Of a DNA stretch of 17,139 nucleotides, positions 13,728-17,139 are shown one piece after another. The DNA is taken from the NCBI GenBank assembly GCA_023389045.1, contig JAEWEZ010000018.1, positions 1-17,139 on the forward strand, given 5' to 3'. Source of the stretch: Actinomycetes bacterium (lineage in GTDB: Bacteria > Actinomycetota > Actinomycetes > Actinomycetales > Dermabacteraceae). The notes below the pieces were generated by a model, which was given only the letters and a program-made list of their open reading frames with translations, was not told the origin of the DNA and searched no databases. The stretch's first letter is position 1, and every line of letters starts with the position of its first letter. Both the position numbers and the translations under genes were made by a program.

Positions 13728-14825
13728 ATGACCGACCAGCCCACCGTGGAGCCCACTGAGGCCACCTCGACCTCACGCTCCCAGCAGCCTCCCGGCACGG
13801 CCCCCGCCCCGCGTGCCCCCAAACGCGGCCTGGACCGCACCGGCCCCTTCGACCTGGGGGATAAGGTGCAGCTTGCCGATGCGAAGAACCGTCTGCACAC
13901 CATCACCCTGAAGCCCGGTGGAGAGTTCCATACCCACCGTGGTGTGCTCCGGCATGAAGACATCATTGGGCTGGAAGACGGCTCGGTCGTCGTGGACACC
14001 AACGGCACCCGCTACCAGGCACTTCGCCCGCTGTACGCCGACTACATGCTCTCCATGCCACGCGGCGCCGCGATCATCTATCCCAAGGACTCCGCCCAGA
14101 TCCTCATGTGGGGCGATATCTTCCCCGGCGCCCGCGTGCTCGAAGCCGGTGTTGGCTCCGGTGGCCTCACCACCGCCCTGCTGCGCGCCGTCGGCCCCGA
14201 AGGCAGCGTCCACTCGATTGAACGACGTGAAGACTTCGCCGAGGTGGCCCGCGAAAACGTCGAAACCTACTTCGGTGCCCCGCACCCGGCCTGGACCCTC
14301 TCCACCGGAGACTTCCAGGAGGTCGCCGCGGACCTCGCCAAGGACGGCCCCTGCGCCGACCGCGTGGTCCTCGACATGCTGGCCCCCTGGGAATGCATCG
14401 ACACCGCTGCCGAGGCCCTCGTCTCCGGTGGGGTGTTCCTCGCCTACGTGGCCACGGTGACCCAGCTGTCGCGCACCGCCGAAGCACTGCGCGATCACGG
14501 CTCCTTCACCGAGCCCTACGCCTGGGAGTGCTTCGTGCGCCCCTGGCATCTGGAGGGCCTTGCCGTGCGCCCCGAGCATCGAATGAACGCCCACACCGGC
14601 TTCCTGCTCACCTCCCGGCGCACCGCCCGCGGCCATGACGCGCTACGTCGCGTGACCCGCCCCTCGCCGGGCTCCCGCGATGAAGAAGAACTGAACCATC
14701 CCGATAACGACGGTTTCGGCGGAAGCACGAGCCAGTGGGACCCCCAGGAACTGGGGGAGCGGGGCGTGGCGCCACGCAAAATCAAACGCGCTCTGCGGGA
14801 TATCCGCCAGGGCCGCGACCGCTGA
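13728..14825 (+). CDS. trmI: tRNA (adenine-58-N1) methyltransferase TrmI
   Basis: SAM-dependent methylation of A58 in the T loop of tRNA. 365 aa. Seen: an N-terminal beta domain (about 35-100, FDLGDKVQLADAKNRLHTITLKPG), then IIYPKDSAQILMWGDIFPGARVLEAGVGSGGLT with the SAM loop GVGSGGLT (141-148), acidic Glu165 after VHSI, TGDFQE (193-198) and the active-site VLDMLAPW (214-221). The first 33 residues (Pro/Ser/Thr-rich) and last 60 are low-complexity extensions relative to Rv2118c (about 280 aa). The C-terminal KIKRALRDIRQGRDR is basic and may bind tRNA. Upstream of mpa by 39 bases, the conserved actinobacterial arrangement. Confidence 0.94.
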   Translation: MTDQPTVEPTEATSTSRSQQPPGTAPAPRAPKRGLDRTGPFDLGDKVQLADAKNRLHTITLKPGGEFHTHRGVLRHEDIIGLEDGSVVVDTNGTRYQALRPLYADYMLSMPRGAAIIYPKDSAQILMWGDIFPGARVLEAGVGSGGLTTALLRAVGPEGSVHSIERREDFAEVARENVETYFGAPHPAWTLSTGDFQEVAADLAKDGPCADRVVLDMLAPWECIDTAAEALVSGGVFLAYVATVTQLSRTAEALRDHGSFTEPYAWECFVRPWHLEGLAVRPEHRMNAHTGFLLTSRRTARGHDALRRVTRPSPGSRDEEELNHPDNDGFGGSTSQWDPQELGERGVAPRKIKRALRDIRQGRDR

Positions 14826-14864
14826 GCACCACCCAGGACCCCACCGGAAGGAGACGCCACGACG

Positions 14865-16427
14865 ATGGGCGTGAAGACCTACGCGGAAATGAGCGCTGAA
14901 CTGCAGGGACTGGCCGCGCAGAACGACCGGCTGACGGCCAGCCTGCGGGCTGCTCGCTCCCAGATCGTGCAGTTGAAAGCCGACCTGGAACGCGTGGGCG
15001 ACCCGCCCAACTCCTACGCAACCTTCCTGCGCCGCAGCGAGGGCACCACGGTGGATGTGCTGCACAACGGGCGGCGCCTGCGGATCTCCACGGATGCCTC
15101 GCTGAACCTCGATGCCCTGCACCCCGGGGATGAGCTGCGTCTGAACGAATCCCTGGCTGCCGTCGCCGTGGTCGAACCCGGAGACGCCGGCAGCCTCGTG
15201 ACCGTTACCGAGGATCTTCCCGACGGGCGCGTGGTGGTCGCGGTGGCCCAGGACGACACCCGAGTCCTGCGCCGCTCCGGTGTGCTGAAGGACGTTCCCC
15301 TCGGGCCGGGCGATCACGTGCTCGTGGATCTTCGCGCCCAGCTCGTGCTCGAACGCATCGAACGCGCCGAGATCACCGATCTGGTGCTCGAACAGGTTCC
15401 CGATGTGCGCTTCACACAGATAGGTGGCCTTGCCGAACAGATCGAAGAGATCCGGGACGCTGTGGAACTGCCCTTCCTGCAGCAGGACCTCTACCGCGAA
15501 TACGGGCTGCGCCCGCCCAAGGGCGTGCTGCTCTACGGCCCGCCCGGCTGTGGCAAGACGATGATCGCCAAAGCGGTGGCGCATGAACTTGCGCTGCGGT
15601 CGGCCGAGGCCCGCGGTATCAGCACCGAGGAGGCGATGAAACACTCCTACTTCCTGAACATCAAAGGCCCCGAGCTGCTCAACAAGTACGTCGGGGAAAC
15701 TGAACGCTCGATTCGCCTCGTCTTTGACCGCGCCCGGGAGAAGGCCGGCGCCGGGCACCCCGTCGTGATCTTCTTTGACGAGATGGAATCCCTGTTCCGC
15801 ACCCGCGGCACGGGCCTCTCGAGCGATGTCGAAACCACGATCGTCCCGCAGCTCCTCGCGGAGATCGACGGCGTGGAATCCCTCGAGAACGTGATCGTGA
15901 TTGGCGCCTCCAACCGGGAAGACATGATCGACCCGGCGATCCTGCGCCCCGGCCGCCTGGATGTGAAGATCCGGGTGCGGCGCCCGGACCGTGCCGCCGC
16001 CCGCGAAATCCTCGGGCTCTACCTCGACGACACCGTGCCGGTGCGGGAACACCGCGAGGCGCTTCTCGACTACGCCGTGGACCTGCTGTACGCGGATGAT
16101 CCGCAGTCTGCCTTTGTGCGGATCGAATACACCGACGGCACCGCGGAAACGCTCTTCTTCCGTGACTTCGTCTCCGGCGCCACCCTGCGCAACATCGTGG
16201 ACCGTGCCAAGAAGTTCGCGGTGAAAGACCAGATCGCGAGTGGTGAGGTGGGCGTGGGGCGTAGCCACCTCGAAGCCTCGATTCGTGCCGAGTTCAGTGA
16301 GAACGAGGACCTCCCCTCGGGTGCCCACCCGGAGGATTGGGCGCGGATCTCCGGGCGTCGGGGCCGACGGGTCGATGCCGTGATCCCGCTACGCGGAAAC
16401 CTCGGGGAGGCGGTGCGCAGCCGATGA
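14865..16427 (+). CDS. mpa: Proteasomal/ARC AAA ATPase Mpa without the C-terminal proteasome-docking motif
   Basis: Hexameric AAA ATPase that recruits and unfolds pupylated proteins. 520 aa. Seen: N-terminal coiled coil (5-43) that binds Pup, two OB-like domains (about 50-170), Walker A GPPGCGKT (225-232), pore loop KYVG (274-277), Walker B VIFFDE (301-306), sensor Asn350, and arginine fingers in RPGRLD (361-366). The start has AAGGAG 11 bases upstream. Family members that feed a 20S proteasome end in Gly-Gln-Tyr-Leu; this one follows DWARISGRRGRRV with a short, different tail ending GNLGEAVRSR, and I see no Gln-Tyr-Leu in the other forward frames. It overlaps dop by four bases (ATGA). Confidence 0.94.
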   Translation: MGVKTYAEMSAELQGLAAQNDRLTASLRAARSQIVQLKADLERVGDPPNSYATFLRRSEGTTVDVLHNGRRLRISTDASLNLDALHPGDELRLNESLAAVAVVEPGDAGSLVTVTEDLPDGRVVVAVAQDDTRVLRRSGVLKDVPLGPGDHVLVDLRAQLVLERIERAEITDLVLEQVPDVRFTQIGGLAEQIEEIRDAVELPFLQQDLYREYGLRPPKGVLLYGPPGCGKTMIAKAVAHELALRSAEARGISTEEAMKHSYFLNIKGPELLNKYVGETERSIRLVFDRAREKAGAGHPVVIFFDEMESLFRTRGTGLSSDVETTIVPQLLAEIDGVESLENVIVIGASNREDMIDPAILRPGRLDVKIRVRRPDRAAAREILGLYLDDTVPVREHREALLDYAVDLLYADDPQSAFVRIEYTDGTAETLFFRDFVSGATLRNIVDRAKKFAVKDQIASGEVGVGRSHLEASIRAEFSENEDLPSGAHPEDWARISGRRGRRVDAVIPLRGNLGEAVRSR

Positions 16428-17139
16428 CCAACCCAGACCACACCGCCACGCCCGCCGCTGCCCAGGTGAACCGCGTGCGCGCGGAAAGCACCCACCTCGG
16501 TGCACAGCCCCTCACCACCGAGCGCGTGATGGGCATTGAAACCGAATACGGCGTGGTGCACGCCGATGCCACCGAGCGGTCCCGGGCCGGCTCCGGAGCC
16601 TCGATCCTGCTCTCCCACCTGACCGTCGGGGCCTATGCCCTGCTCGATCCGGCAGAAGGGGAGCGCGGCCGTCGCGTCCGCTGGGACTACGGGGATGAAT
16701 CGCCACTGCGCGATGCGCGCGGTTTTGAACTGCAGCGCGCTGCCGCCCACCCCACCCAGCTCACCGATGAAGTGCGCGATGCGCACGTGCCGAGCGTGGA
16801 ACTGGATCAAGCCCTGCAGGGGCCCGAGCTACCTCCCGAAGGCGAGGACGACGAGGTGCTCTCTTGGGCGGTGCACCGGTCGATCGGGAACGCTGTTCTC
16901 TCCAATGGCGCCCGCTGGTACGTGGATCATGCGCATCCCGAATACTGCTCGCCAGAGGTGACCCGTGCCCGCGACGCCGTGGTCATGGACCGAGCCGGCG
17001 AGGTGATCTGCGAACGCGCTATGGCACGCCTCCAGGGCGCCGAGGGGATCCCCGATGTTGCCCTGTACAAGAACAACACCGACGGTAAAGGCGCCTCCTA
17101 CGGCACCCACGAGAACTACCTCCTGGACCGCGCGATCCC
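16424..17139 (+). CDS. dop: Depupylase/deamidase Dop, 3' end outside window
   Basis: Carboxylate-amine ligase-fold enzyme that deamidates Pup's C-terminal Gln and removes Pup from substrates. 238 codons are visible (about half). Seen: GIETEYGV (37-44), RWDYGDESPLRDARGF (86-101), NGARWYVDHAHPEY with the catalytic Asp168, and YKNNTDGKGASYGTHENYL (215-233). SPLRDARG and HAHPEY favour Dop over its paralogue PafA. Compared with M. tuberculosis Dop as I remember it, this protein has a 34-residue N-terminal extension if the overlapping ATG is used, and about 35 extra residues between RGFE and NGARWYVD (about 105-155). pup should follow downstream. Confidence 0.93.
   Translation, partial: MTNPDHTATPAAAQVNRVRAESTHLGAQPLTTERVMGIETEYGVVHADATERSRAGSGASILLSHLTVGAYALLDPAEGERGRRVRWDYGDESPLRDARGFELQRAAAHPTQLTDEVRDAHVPSVELDQALQGPELPPEGEDDEVLSWAVHRSIGNAVLSNGARWYVDHAHPEYCSPEVTRARDAVVMDRAGEVICERAMARLQGAEGIPDVALYKNNTDGKGASYGTHENYLLDRAI

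Noticed and set aside
14643..16328. 561-codon antisense open frame opposite mpa
   Set aside because: Opposite a complete AAA ATPase; composition is that of a complementary-strand shadow.

Overview
The window is roughly two-thirds GC, about 17.1 kb, and tightly packed. Gene content points to an actinobacterium: a mycothiol ligase (MshC), the pupylation enzymes Mpa/ARC and Dop, an actinobacterial TrmI, a PAC2 protein and a DUF5703 protein. The order uppP - mshC - PAC2 - (M50 protease) - trmI - mpa - dop resembles the Rv2136c-Rv2112c neighbourhood of Mycobacterium tuberculosis. Compact overlapping operons and general similarity suggest a Micrococcales member, perhaps Dermabacteraceae-like, but this placement is inference.

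Layout. 1-1931: the end of a cell wall/shikimate operon, with mltG (cut by the window's left edge) overlapping aroE. 1918-2002: a degenerate 25-bp tandem repeat that begins inside the last codons of aroE. 2069-6014: a glycoside-use cassette of three overlapping genes, GH1 beta-glycosidase, MFS sugar transporter and GH27 alpha-galactosidase, probably for uptake and cytoplasmic cleavage of small alpha- and beta-galactosides or glucosides. 6053-6096: a very strong two-way terminator. 6112-6200 (-): tRNA-Leu(GAG). 6314-7972: an unrecognised 142-aa protein (-), the tRNA wobble methyltransferase trmL (+), and a short prepilin peptidase (-). 8105-8963: a divergent pair, DUF5703 (-) and a very acidic protein (+). 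9179-11426: uppP (undecaprenyl-diphosphate recycling) and mshC (mycothiol synthesis). 11559-12365 (-): PAC2 protein, convergent with mshC. 12465-17139: M50 site-2 protease, trmI, mpa and the 5' part of dop, which runs off the right edge.

Most of this is core actinobacterial biology and I found no clear new defence or mobile system. The most unusual signals are at the DNA level. The octamer GCCGACGG/CCGTCGGC occurs 22 times by hand count, several-fold above a composition-based expectation; it builds two different degenerate tandem arrays at gene 3' ends and sits in extended linkers of several proteins. At least four genes appear to be leaderless, with a TAnnnT -10 box exactly six bases before the start codon. 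At the protein level, Mpa lacks the C-terminal Gln-Tyr-Leu that docks on the 20S proteasome, which suggests the pupylation machinery here may work without a proteasome, and the GH27 enzyme carries an unusual insert of about 35 residues just before its nucleophile segment.
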